Shown: positions 17,930 through 26,800 of the stretch, one piece after another
Position numbering within the stretch: position 1 is the stretch's first letter
How the letters are laid out: each line of letters opens with the position of its first letter
Assembly: GCA_017552475.1 (NCBI GenBank)
Contig: JAFZPY010000130.1
Span: forward strand, 1-64,000
Reading direction: 5' to 3'
DNA: 64,000 bases
Source: Bacteroidales bacterium
GTDB lineage: Bacteria > Bacteroidota > Bacteroidia > Bacteroidales > UBA932
Notes under the pieces: model-generated
Databases searched by the model: none
Told to the model about the DNA's origin: nothing
Seen by the model: only the letters and a program-made list of their open reading frames with translations
Program-made: the position numbers and the translations under genes

Positions 17930-19210
17930 CTATTTCTCGTTACGGGTGCTCCTGCGGATGGCAGGAATGTTCTCCAGCGTGCTGAAATCCTCTCCGTTCT
18001 CCATCAGCAGGACGGGCTTGTTCTGCTCGTCGAATACCGGATGGCTGCTCTGGGTGTTGAAACCGATGGTCTGGATGACGCTACCCTCAGTTGCGGGCAG
18101 GCTGCGCCCCTCCTCGCTGTCCATGACCCTCTTCTTGTCGAAGACATAGTCGTTGTCGAGGATGATGAGGTTGCCGAGATCGACGTTGGTGATCTTGTTG
18201 AGCTTGTTGTACTCGAATCCCGTGGCCACGACCGTCACGCGGATGGTGTCGTCGGCGTCTGGATCGTCGTTCCAGATGATGCCGCGCTTGAACATCGTGA
18301 ACTTTCCGAGGGCGTCGCGGATCTTGTTGGTCAGGGTATTGAGGTCGTCCATCTCGATGCCGTTCTCGTTGTTGGCGACGGTGATGTTCAGGAGGACCTT
18401 CTGGGCCGTGTTGACCTCGAAGTCGTTGAGCAGCGGGGAGTTGATGGCCGCCTCGATGGCGTCGTCTATACGGTTCTGGCCCTTGCCGACGCCGCAGCCC
18501 ATGAGGGCGAGGCCGCTGTCCTTCATGACAGTCTTGACATCCTCGAAGTCGACGTTGACATAACCCTTCTTCTTGATGATCTCCACAACGCTCATGACAG
18601 CGGTCGCGAGCACTTCGTCAGCCTTGGGGAAGGCTTCCTGGATGAGGAGCTTGCCGAACTGCTCGTGGAGTTTCTCGTTGTTGATGATGAGGAGGCTGTC
18701 GACATTCTTCTTCAGCTCGTTGATGCCGTCGATGGCACGCCCGAGTGCCTCCGGACCTTCGTTCTCGAAGGGCAGGGTCACGACCGCCACTGTCAGGATG
18801 CCCCGCTCGCGGGACATCTTGGCGATGACCGGCGCGGCGCCCGTGCCGGTGCCGCCGCCCATGCCCGCCGTGATGAAGAGCATGTCGATCGGCGTGCCGA
18901 ACACCACGGCTGCGATCTGGTCCTGCGCATCCAGCGCGGCGTTGCGGCCGGCGGTGGAATTGGTGCCGGCGCCGAGGCCGCGTCCCATCTGGATCTTGGT
19001 CGGGACCTCGCAGCCGTCAAGCGCCTGCGAATCGGTGTTGCAGACGATGAAGTTGCAGCCCTGGACTTGCTGCTTGAACATGTAGTTCACGGCGTTGCAA
19101 CCGCCGCCGCCCACTCCGATGACGGAGATCTTGGACTCCTTGGCCGGCACCCAGCTCGCGGGCTGGATCTCTATGCCGTCTAATTCGATGCCTTTGTATA
19201 TCTCGTTCAT
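17930..19210 (-). CDS. ftsZ: Cell division protein FtsZ
   Basis: 426 residues. Tubulin-like GTPase that forms the division ring. The glycine-rich GTP-binding loop VGGGGCNAVN (33-42) and the tubulin signature GGGTGTG (118-124) are intact, as is the downstream NNDPDADDTIRV-type core end. The T7 loop (NVDFEDV) is present. The C-terminus carries a linker and a short basic end (IPAIRRSTRNEK) that should contact FtsA. It follows ftsA by 15 bp. Confidence 0.97.
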   Translation of the reverse strand: MNEIYKGIELDGIEIQPASWVPAKESKISVIGVGGGGCNAVNYMFKQQVQGCNFIVCNTDSQALDGCEVPTKIQMGRGLGAGTNSTAGRNAALDAQDQIAAVVFGTPIDMLFITAGMGGGTGTGAAPVIAKMSRERGILTVAVVTLPFENEGPEALGRAIDGINELKKNVDSLLIINNEKLHEQFGKLLIQEAFPKADEVLATAVMSVVEIIKKKGYVNVDFEDVKTVMKDSGLALMGCGVGKGQNRIDDAIEAAINSPLLNDFEVNTAQKVLLNITVANNENGIEMDDLNTLTNKIRDALGKFTMFKRGIIWNDDPDADDTIRVTVVATGFEYNKLNKITNVDLGNLIILDNDYVFDKKRVMDSEEGRSLPATEGSVIQTIGFNTQSSHPVFDEQNKPVLLMENGEDFSTLENIPAIRRSTRNEK

Positions 19211-19225
19211 AATGCTTTCCTCCCG

Positions 19226-20779
19226 TTATTCTTCCATTCCGTCGTAGCCGTCGTCTATGATCTTGCCCACTGCCGAGCCGACTTTCTTGGTGAAGGCGTC
19301 GAAGGGGTTCTTCCATACGATCTTCGGGCGTTTCTTAGCCTTCTCCTCTTCCTTCTTCTTCCTGGCTTCCTCCCGGGCGGCCTCCCTCAACCTGCGTTCT
19401 TCATCCTTCTCCTTCAGGCGCGCCCAGATACCGGATTCTTTCTTCTCTTTCTCTTCGGCCGGTTCCGCATTCTCCTGGATATTCTCTACCGGAGTTTCCT
19501 CATAGACCTGCTCCTCGGAAGGAATGAATCCGTCATCGACCGGCTCCTCGGCAACGACGGCCTCCTCTTCCTCGTCTTCGAATTTCGGGGGCTCCGACAG
19601 GCAGTTCAGGTATTTGTTCTCCTTGGCCGCCATGATCATTCCCACGGAAGCTACGGCGCTGGTGTCGTTGATCTCGGGACAGCCCACGAAGGAAAACTTC
19701 TGGCGCGGGTATCCGATGCGGATGTTGTAGCCGGAAAGCTCCTTGACATAGGTCGAGAGGTTGGGGATGACGGCCGAGCCTCCGGTGAGGACGATGCCGT
19801 TGCGCAGGTTCCCGCCGAAACCGCTCTCCTGGATCTTGTAGAGGCAGGCGTCGATGATCTCCCTGACGCGGCAGGTGATGACCTCCGACAGGTATTTAAC
19901 CGACAGTTGCTTGCATGATCCTGACTCGTGGTTGTTGATCTGGATGATCTTGTCGCGGAGCGTGAGTATCTTTTCGGGCATGCATGCGCCGTATCCCAGC
20001 TTGATGTTCTCGGCAAGGCCCTCGGAGGTGCCGCACTCGAGCTTGATGTCGTTGGTGATGCTCTTGCCTCCGAAAGGAATGGAGGAATAGTAGCGCATGA
20101 TGTCGTTGTGGTAAATGGTGACGGAGGTCGCTCCCGCACCTATCTCGATCAGCGCCACGCCGTTCTCTCGCTCTTCGTCGGAGAGGATCGCTGCGGCGGT
20201 GATCTCGGGCAGGAAATACTTCTTGGCCACGGCTACTCCAACCTGGTTCATCACCCTGTCAACGTTGTCACTGTGTCTCTTGCGCCCGACGAACACCTTG
20301 AAATTGCCCTCGAGCGTGTCGCTCACCATGCCCTCGATGTCACTCTCGCGGGCGTTGAGATACTCCTCCGTGGTGAAAGACTGTGCCACCACCCCGTACA
20401 TGATCTGCTTCTCCGGATCGGGCAACGGGTAGGTGTCGATGGCGTTGTTCTTGAGGAAATCGATCTCCTCGCGAGTGATGGAGCTCTCGCTGTCCGAACG
20501 CTCGAATTCTGCCCGGGCGTTTACCTGGCTGACTTCGTAGCGGGGGAGGCCGGTCACCACCTGGTGAATCTTGATCTTCAGCTCGTCCTCAGCGTCGGCC
20601 AGGGCCGCCCTGACCTTTTCCGCGGCCTTCTGGGGGTTGAATACATAGGAGTTCCGGATGCCTTCCGAAGGACTTTCCCGGTAGTAAAGCATCTGGACCC
20701 CTTTGCTGCTGATCTGTGCCACTGTAACGGCTATCTTCGACGTTCCCAGGTCGACGGCCGCTATGTATCTCTCGTCCAT
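19226..20779 (-). CDS. ftsA: Cell division protein FtsA
   Basis: 517 residues. Actin-like protein that ties FtsZ to the membrane. Signature blocks are AVDLGTSKIAVTVA (8-21), the LIEIGAGATSVTIY phosphate loop and GIVLTGGSAVIPNL. The last ~115 residues form a highly charged linker (many E/K, for example EEEEEAVVAEEP and EKEKKESG) ending in PFDAFTKKVGSAVGKIIDD, a likely amphipathic membrane anchor. That makes it some 90-100 residues longer than E. coli FtsA. It lies 5 bp after ftsQ. Confidence 0.95.
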   Translation of the reverse strand: MDERYIAAVDLGTSKIAVTVAQISSKGVQMLYYRESPSEGIRNSYVFNPQKAAEKVRAALADAEDELKIKIHQVVTGLPRYEVSQVNARAEFERSDSESSITREEIDFLKNNAIDTYPLPDPEKQIMYGVVAQSFTTEEYLNARESDIEGMVSDTLEGNFKVFVGRKRHSDNVDRVMNQVGVAVAKKYFLPEITAAAILSDEERENGVALIEIGAGATSVTIYHNDIMRYYSSIPFGGKSITNDIKLECGTSEGLAENIKLGYGACMPEKILTLRDKIIQINNHESGSCKQLSVKYLSEVITCRVREIIDACLYKIQESGFGGNLRNGIVLTGGSAVIPNLSTYVKELSGYNIRIGYPRQKFSFVGCPEINDTSAVASVGMIMAAKENKYLNCLSEPPKFEDEEEEAVVAEEPVDDGFIPSEEQVYEETPVENIQENAEPAEEKEKKESGIWARLKEKDEERRLREAAREEARKKKEEEKAKKRPKIVWKNPFDAFTKKVGSAVGKIIDDGYDGMEE

Positions 20780-20784
20780 ATCCC

Positions 20785-21561
20785 TTATTTTTTACAAACT
20801 ATCTGTTTATCGAATTTCACGTTCACTGTACTGTAGTACCCTTCCCCTTTCTCGGGCAGGATGTAGCGGTAGTAGTCAGACATCCTGTCGAACTTGGCCT
20901 TGGCGTCGGTAGGGCTTCCGAAGATGAAGCGCTCCTTGCCCTCGCGCGGGATCATCACGATGTCACCGTCATCGTCGACATGCATCTGGACTATGTTTTC
21001 TGCCCAGATGCGGGACTTGTCCATATAGTCCACCATGGCGATGACTCCGGCGAGCCATGCCCTCTCTTTCTCGCTCTCCGGCGCTCCCTTGTATCCTTCG
21101 GGAGCTGTGATGCATACGGCCCCGTCCATGATGGGCACGGGGGTGGTGTAGTTCTCCTGCAGGGGGAAGATAAAGCCGTTCACATCGGAGTAGAAGCCGT
21201 AGGAGCCTTTCTGGAAGCGTATCACCGGCTCCCTCTGGGTGAGGCGGATGTTGAGCATGCCGTCGTCGGTAGTGTATGCTTCGGTCTTGAGGACGGCGCT
21301 CTGCACGTCCAGGATGGCTTCCACCTTGTGGAGGGCTATGCTGTCGAGCCTCTGTCCGATGTACGCTCCGTAATGCTTGTCCAGGTATCCCTTGATGTCC
21401 TCCTCGGTCACGAACCTGTAGTCGTCGGCGTACTCCACGCGGATGCCCTCGCATGTATGCAGCGCCCTCTCCCGCGCCGTGGCGGCGTGGATGAGCGCGC
21501 AGAGCGCTGCGAGGGCCGCAAGCGCGGCGACGGAGATCAGGATACGGACTTTGGTTTTCAT
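20785..21561 (-). CDS. ftsQ: Cell division protein FtsQ
   Basis: 258 residues. Bitopic membrane protein: a short basic cytoplasmic start, a membrane segment at about residues 7-26 (ILISVAALAALAALCALIHA), a POTRA-like domain (about 36-105, TCEGIRVEYADDYRFVTEED), and a beta domain. It links divisome proteins in the periplasm. Similarity is weak, as usual for FtsQ, but its place between murC and ftsA and its topology are decisive. The ATG overlaps the murC stop by 4 bp. Confidence 0.9.
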   Translation of the reverse strand: MKTKVRILISVAALAALAALCALIHAATARERALHTCEGIRVEYADDYRFVTEEDIKGYLDKHYGAYIGQRLDSIALHKVEAILDVQSAVLKTEAYTTDDGMLNIRLTQREPVIRFQKGSYGFYSDVNGFIFPLQENYTTPVPIMDGAVCITAPEGYKGAPESEKERAWLAGVIAMVDYMDKSRIWAENIVQMHVDDDGDIVMIPREGKERFIFGSPTDAKAKFDRMSDYYRYILPEKGEGYYSTVNVKFDKQIVCKK

Positions 21562-22910
21562 TTATATCGGCTTTCCAGCATTTGTGTAATGGGTTCGACG
21601 AAACGGTCTATGTTGCCCGCACCGAAGGTCACCAGCACCTCGGGAGTCTCTTTCGAAAGTGTCTCCATCAACTCTTCCTTGGTGATAAGCACCTTCTCCG
21701 GGGCCTTTACGTCCTTGAAGATGAGTTCGGAAGTGACTCCGGGGATGGGCTCCTCCCTGGCGGGATAGATATCCAGAAGGATGAGTTTGTCGACCGAACT
21801 CAGCGCCTCGGCGAACTCGGGCGCAAGGTCCTGCGTGCGCGAATACAGGTGCGGCTGGAACACGGCCGTGACCTTCCTGCCCGGGAACATCCCCTTGATG
21901 GAGGAGATGGTCGTGGCGAGCTCCTTCGGATGATGTGCGTAATCGTCGATGTATGTTAGTTCCGGGGTATTGAAATGCACGTCCATGCGCCTCTGCACTC
22001 CGCGGAACGTACCTATCGCATGCCTTACGGCCTCCGGGTCCGTTCCGTGGACCAGGCAGAGCGCTGCGGCTGCGATACTGTTCTCGATGTATATCCATCC
22101 CGGAACGCCCGGGGTGATGTCGCGGATGACTCCGCGGGGATATACCAGGTCGAAGGTATAGTGTCCGAGTTCACCCCTGCGGATATTCTCCGCATGGAAG
22201 TCGGCGGCGGGATCGTCATAGTGGTAAGTGTGGATCTTGGCGTTGGTGTCCTTCTCCGTGACCGGCAGTCCGAGTTTCTTGATCAGGACACGGCTCACTT
22301 GTGAAGCGAACGCGCGGAATGCCTCCTGCACGTGTGCCAGGTCGCCGTAGATATCCAGATGGTCGGCATCCATGGCCGTTATGACGGCGGCGTCAGGATG
22401 CAGCTGGAGAAAAGAACGGTCGAACTCGTCCGCCTCGGCCACCACGGTGGGGACGGGGCTGACGAGTAGGTTCGTCCCGTAGTTCTTGGAGATACCTCCA
22501 AGGAATGCCGAGCAGCCGTCGCCGCTTTCCGTAAGGATGTGGGCGGCCAGCGTGCTGGTGGTGGTCTTGCCGTGCGTGCCGGCTACGGCGAGACATTCCT
22601 GGCCGCGGGTGATCTCTCCGAGGCTCAGCGAGCGTTTCACTACACGGTAGCCGTTCTCCCTGACGTATGTCAGTTCCGCGTTGTCCGCGGGAATGGCCGG
22701 AGTGTAGATGACCAGCGTCTCCGCGACATCCTTGGGGATGAAATCGGGATCGTCTTCGAAGTGCACTCCGATACCCTCTTCCTGCAGTTTAGAGGTCAGT
22801 TCGGACGGGGTGCGGTCATACCCGGACACTTCAAGCCCCTTGCGCTTGAAGTAACGGGCGATGGCGCTCATGCCTATGCCTCCGATTCCTATGAAATAGA
22901 CGTTCTTCAT
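21558..22910 (-). CDS. murC: UDP-N-acetylmuramate-L-alanine ligase
   Basis: 450 residues. Adds L-alanine to UDP-MurNAc in the cytoplasm. N-terminal Rossmann motif FIGIGGIGMSAIA (6-18), ATP loop GTHGKTTT (111-118), HLDIYGD central Mur-ligase block, and DDYAHHPKE in the C-terminal domain, typical of MurC. Its start overlaps the murG stop by 4 bp and its end overlaps the ftsQ start by 4 bp. Confidence 0.96.
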   Translation of the reverse strand: MKNVYFIGIGGIGMSAIARYFKRKGLEVSGYDRTPSELTSKLQEEGIGVHFEDDPDFIPKDVAETLVIYTPAIPADNAELTYVRENGYRVVKRSLSLGEITRGQECLAVAGTHGKTTTSTLAAHILTESGDGCSAFLGGISKNYGTNLLVSPVPTVVAEADEFDRSFLQLHPDAAVITAMDADHLDIYGDLAHVQEAFRAFASQVSRVLIKKLGLPVTEKDTNAKIHTYHYDDPAADFHAENIRRGELGHYTFDLVYPRGVIRDITPGVPGWIYIENSIAAAALCLVHGTDPEAVRHAIGTFRGVQRRMDVHFNTPELTYIDDYAHHPKELATTISSIKGMFPGRKVTAVFQPHLYSRTQDLAPEFAEALSSVDKLILLDIYPAREEPIPGVTSELIFKDVKAPEKVLITKEELMETLSKETPEVLVTFGAGNIDRFVEPITQMLESRYK

Positions 22911-24049
22911 TTTTCCAAAAGTCTGTATACTTCCTTGGCAATGTCCATTGCCGCATCCATGCGCGCCAGAGGCGCGATATTGGTCTCCATTGCCTTGATC
23001 CTGGCGGGGTCATGCGCAAGCGATACGGCCTCGGCCATCATCCTTGCGGACGCTTCCGCGTCTTTCACCAGTACGGCCGCATCCTTGCGGACGAGCGCCA
23101 TGGCGTTGTGGGTCTGATGGTCCTCGGCCACGTTAGGGGAGGGAACGAGGATGGAGGCCTTCCTGGCGGCGCATAGCTCGGACACCGAGCTGGCGCCGGA
23201 ACGGGAGACCACAACGTCTGCCACGGCGTAAGCCAGATCCATCCGTTTGATGAAATCCGAATGCTTAACACCCTCGAGAGGGTTGTCCTTGCGCGCCTCC
23301 GACATGAAAGCGTCGACCTGCGGCTTGTAATACTTGCCGCACTGCCAGAGGACCTCGATGTCCTCTCCTCCCGGACATCTGTCCGAGACCCATTTCTTCA
23401 TAGCCTCGTTGAGGGTGCGGCTGCCGAGGCTGCCGCCGACTATGAATATATGCTTCTTGTCGGGGTTCAATCCATAATATGCAAGCCCTTCCTCCTTCAT
23501 TTCCGGAGTAACCGGGACGATTTCCTTTCGGATGGGGTTGCCTGTGAACACTATCCTGTCCGCGGGGAAGAATTTCTCCATGCCTTCATACGCCACGCAG
23601 ATGCTTCCGGCCTTTTTCGCAAGGATCTTGTTGGTGAGGCCGGCGAATCCGTTCTGTTCCTGGATAAGGGCGGGAACACCCTTGCGGGTCGCTACCCAGA
23701 GCAGGGGAGCGCTGGCGTAGCCGCCCACACCGATGGCGACTTCGGGCTTGAACTCATCGATGACCCTTCCGGCCTTACGGACGCTCTGGAGGAGCTTGAA
23801 CGGCACCTTCACATCGTTCTTGATATTGTTCCAGTTCAACTGGCGCTGGAGTCCGAGCATCGGCAGGCCGACGATCTCGTAGCCTGCGGCAGGCACCTTC
23901 TCCATCTCCATCTTGCCCTCGGCACCAACGAACAGGATCTCGCTTTCCGGATTCAACTCCTTCAGCTTGTCCGCGATGGAGATGGCCGGGAAGATATGTC
24001 CACCCGTGCCCCCTCCGCTTATGATAGCTCTCAATGGTCTGTATTCCAT
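22907..24049 (-). CDS. murG: UDP-GlcNAc-lipid I transferase MurG
   Basis: 380 residues from the ATG at 24049. Converts lipid I to lipid II on the inner face of the cytoplasmic membrane. Glycine-rich acceptor loop SGGGTGGHIFPA (11-22), VGGYASAPLL, IQEQNGFAG and the UDP-binding SRSGASSVSELCA block are all present. An in-frame ATG at 24109 would add 20 residues within ftsW and is not conserved in type. Four bp separate it from ftsW. Confidence 0.96.
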   Translation of the reverse strand: MEYRPLRAIISGGGTGGHIFPAISIADKLKELNPESEILFVGAEGKMEMEKVPAAGYEIVGLPMLGLQRQLNWNNIKNDVKVPFKLLQSVRKAGRVIDEFKPEVAIGVGGYASAPLLWVATRKGVPALIQEQNGFAGLTNKILAKKAGSICVAYEGMEKFFPADRIVFTGNPIRKEIVPVTPEMKEEGLAYYGLNPDKKHIFIVGGSLGSRTLNEAMKKWVSDRCPGGEDIEVLWQCGKYYKPQVDAFMSEARKDNPLEGVKHSDFIKRMDLAYAVADVVVSRSGASSVSELCAARKASILVPSPNVAEDHQTHNAMALVRKDAAVLVKDAEASARMMAEAVSLAHDPARIKAMETNIAPLARMDAAMDIAKEVYRLLEK

Positions 24050-24053
24050 ATCC

Positions 24054-25427
24054 TTATATCTCCGATTCAAATTCGTCCAATGCATCGAGCTCGCCCTGGA
24101 TACCCTCATGGGTCATCTTGAGCGGCTCGGCCGTCCTGGTCTCCCTGTCGATCTTCTTCGACGCCTCGCGGCTGATCGACAGGATCACGCCGAAGGCTAT
24201 GCAGAATACTATGAAGGATGAGGATCCGTAGCTTATTAGCGGCAGCGTCTGTCCGGTCAGGGGTCCTATGCCGGAGTTGATGAGCATGTGCATCATCGCC
24301 TGGCCGCTGATGAGCAGGATCAGGCCGGCTACCGTTATCTTGCCGAAATTGTCCTTGCAGTTGCGCACTATCACTGACCCTCGTGCCAGCAGGCTGACGT
24401 AAAGTATTATGACTATCAGCGCTCCGATGAGGCCGTATTCCTCGACGATGAAGCTGAACATGTAGTCCTCGTACATGACCGGGACCACATAACGCTGGGT
24501 GCTCTGTCCCGCGCCTTTGCCCAGCAGGCCGCCCTGCTTGATGGCGATCTTGGCACTGTATGGCTGGCGGATCTTGTCGAGGGCAGCGTAGTACTCGGCG
24601 GACTTCGGCTTAGCAGCGTGTAAGTCTTCCAGCGCGTCCCCGCTGCCCTGCAGACGGCTTACCCAGGTCTCGATACGGGTGCCTTCGAGCATCTTTCCGT
24701 CCGTGACCTTGTTTATGAGCAGTATGCCAGCTATGATCGCGACCAAGGCGAAGGCAGGAGCTATCAGCTCCTTCATGCTGAGGCCTCCTACGAGTATGGT
24801 CACGAACATTATGAACCCGATGAAAGCTGCACTGGAACCGCTTCCGAGGGCTACGCAGCCCATCACGAAGAACATCGGCGCATAGATATATATGATCTTC
24901 TGCCAGCCGGGTTTGCCGAGCCAGTGGAAATGCGGAAGCTTCGAGAGCAGGTTCGCGATGCGGTATTCCTTCTTCTGAAAAGCGTCCACTGCCCAGGCCA
25001 GGTACATGACCATGGCCACCTTTATGACTTCGTATATATGCAACTGCAGGCCTCCGATCTTGATGACGCGCCAGGCGCCGTTGATCTGGCCGGCCTTGAA
25101 GAAGGACAGACTGTCGAAATGCGTCACCACCACGAGCAGCAGCAGTGCCGACACCGGGAATCCCAGCTGCGCCAGTACCCGGTATCCCTTGACTCCTATG
25201 AAATTGTAGCATACCAGCAGGAGGACTATGCCGAAGATGATGACCTTGATGAGGTCCACCATCACGTCCACGCGCGTCTGCGTACCGCTCATCACCTCCT
25301 TGGTAGTGGAGGTGGACGAGAAGATGCAGACGGCCGAGCACATGATCAGCGTCAGCACGATCATCCAGACGACCTTGTCACCCTTGAGGCCGTCGAAGAA
25401 GTTCCATATCCTGCTTTTCTGCGCCAT
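24054..25427 (-). CDS. ftsW: Lipid II polymerase / division protein FtsW
   Basis: 457 residues with about ten membrane segments, SEDS family. Polymerises glycan strands together with FtsI. Supporting blocks are an early VVWMIVLTLIMCSAVCIFSSTS, GLLGKGAGQSTQRYVVP in the large periplasmic loop, EYGLIGALIVIILY, and the end-region PLTGQTLPLISYGSSS that is the SEDS signature. The C-terminal ~40 residues are charged and cytoplasmic. FtsW, not RodA, is chosen because of its location in the division cluster. Confidence 0.93.
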   Translation of the reverse strand: MAQKSRIWNFFDGLKGDKVVWMIVLTLIMCSAVCIFSSTSTTKEVMSGTQTRVDVMVDLIKVIIFGIVLLLVCYNFIGVKGYRVLAQLGFPVSALLLLVVVTHFDSLSFFKAGQINGAWRVIKIGGLQLHIYEVIKVAMVMYLAWAVDAFQKKEYRIANLLSKLPHFHWLGKPGWQKIIYIYAPMFFVMGCVALGSGSSAAFIGFIMFVTILVGGLSMKELIAPAFALVAIIAGILLINKVTDGKMLEGTRIETWVSRLQGSGDALEDLHAAKPKSAEYYAALDKIRQPYSAKIAIKQGGLLGKGAGQSTQRYVVPVMYEDYMFSFIVEEYGLIGALIVIILYVSLLARGSVIVRNCKDNFGKITVAGLILLISGQAMMHMLINSGIGPLTGQTLPLISYGSSSFIVFCIAFGVILSISREASKKIDRETRTAEPLKMTHEGIQGELDALDEFESEI

Positions 25428-25442
25428 TTCGCAATTAACGGT

Positions 25443-26783
25443 TTACAGGTTCCTTACCGCTGCCTTGAACTGCTCGCCGCGGTCCTCGTAGCAGCTGAAG
25501 AGGTCGAAGCTCGCGCAGCAGGGGCTCAGCAGCACCACGTCCCCGGGGGACGCGAAGCGGCTGGCGGCCTTGACTGCAGCGTCCGCCGAGCCGGTGTCGG
25601 TGATGTTCTCCGAACCGACGATATCCTCGAAAGCAGCATGTATCTTGGAGTTGTCCACTCCGAGGCATACGATTGCCTTGACCTTCTCCTTGACGAGGTC
25701 GGTCAGCACCGAATAGTCGTTGCCCTTGTCCTTGCCGCCCACGATCCAGACGACAGGTTTGGTCTGGCACTCGAGTGCATACCATGCCGAATCGACGTTG
25801 GTGGCCTTGGAGTCGTTGATGTAGAGCACGTCCTTGATGCTCAGCACAGGCTCCAGGCGATGCTCGATGGGCTCGAACGTGGCAAGGCTGCCCCGGATGG
25901 TCTCATCGTCGATATCCACGGCCTTGGCGGCCAGCGCGGCGGCCATGGAGTTGTATATGTTGTGCTTTCCGCCGAGGGCGAGCTCCTTCAGGTAGATCTC
26001 GCTCTCGGACTCCTCGTACTTGACCACGATCTTCTCGCCTTCCAGGTAGGCTCCCTGGTCCACTTTGCCGTTCTGGGTGAAGGGCAGCATCTTGGCCTGG
26101 ATGATAATCTTGTTCAGGTGGTCGATGGTGATGGCGTCGTCGGAGTCGAAGATGAAGCAGTCCTCCGGACGGAGGTTCCGGGTGATGCGGAACTTGGCCT
26201 TGACATACTCCTCCATGTTGTAGTTGTAGCGGTCGAGGTGGTCCGGGGTGATATTGGTGATGATGGCGATGTCCGGCCTGAAATCATATACGTTGTCAAG
26301 CTGGAAACTGCTGATCTCCAGTACATAATAGTCGAAATGCTCCGTCGCCACCTGGAAGGCGTAGCTCTTGCCGATGTTGCCGCCTAGGCCGACGTTGAGG
26401 CCCGCCTGCTGCAGCAGGTAGTAGATGAGCGAAGTCGTGGTGGTCTTGCCGTTGGATCCGGTTATGCATATCTTCTTGGCAGTATCATAACGCCCTGCGA
26501 ACTCGATCTCCGAGAGGATGGGAGTGCCCTGCTGCATCAGTTTCTGGACCATGGGGGCTGCGGTAGGGATGCCGGGGCTCTTCACCACCTCGTCTGCATT
26601 GAGGATGAGTTCCTCGCTGTGCTGTCCCTCCTCGAAGGGGATCTTCCATTCCCTCAGGGTATCGGCATAATGGTCCGCGATCTTCCCCTTGTCCGAGAGG
26701 AAGACGTCGAATCCTTTCACTTTGGCAAGCACCGCGGCTCCGACTCCGCTTTCAGCTCCACCCAATACTACAATCCTAGACAT
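25443..26783 (-). CDS. murD: UDP-N-acetylmuramoylalanine-D-glutamate ligase
   Basis: 446 residues. Adds D-glutamate to UDP-MurNAc-L-Ala. N-terminal LGGAESGVGAAVLA loop, ATP loop GSNGKTTTT (109-117), NITPDHLDRY, and ESRLEP-type hinge replaced here by EHRLEPV, then NDSKATNVDSAWYAL of the C-terminal domain, typical of MurD. It follows mraY by 17 bp and precedes ftsW by 15 bp. Confidence 0.96.
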   Translation of the reverse strand: MSRIVVLGGAESGVGAAVLAKVKGFDVFLSDKGKIADHYADTLREWKIPFEEGQHSEELILNADEVVKSPGIPTAAPMVQKLMQQGTPILSEIEFAGRYDTAKKICITGSNGKTTTTSLIYYLLQQAGLNVGLGGNIGKSYAFQVATEHFDYYVLEISSFQLDNVYDFRPDIAIITNITPDHLDRYNYNMEEYVKAKFRITRNLRPEDCFIFDSDDAITIDHLNKIIIQAKMLPFTQNGKVDQGAYLEGEKIVVKYEESESEIYLKELALGGKHNIYNSMAAALAAKAVDIDDETIRGSLATFEPIEHRLEPVLSIKDVLYINDSKATNVDSAWYALECQTKPVVWIVGGKDKGNDYSVLTDLVKEKVKAIVCLGVDNSKIHAAFEDIVGSENITDTGSADAAVKAASRFASPGDVVLLSPCCASFDLFSCYEDRGEQFKAAVRNL

Positions 26784-26800
26784 ATATTACGTTCCTTGTT

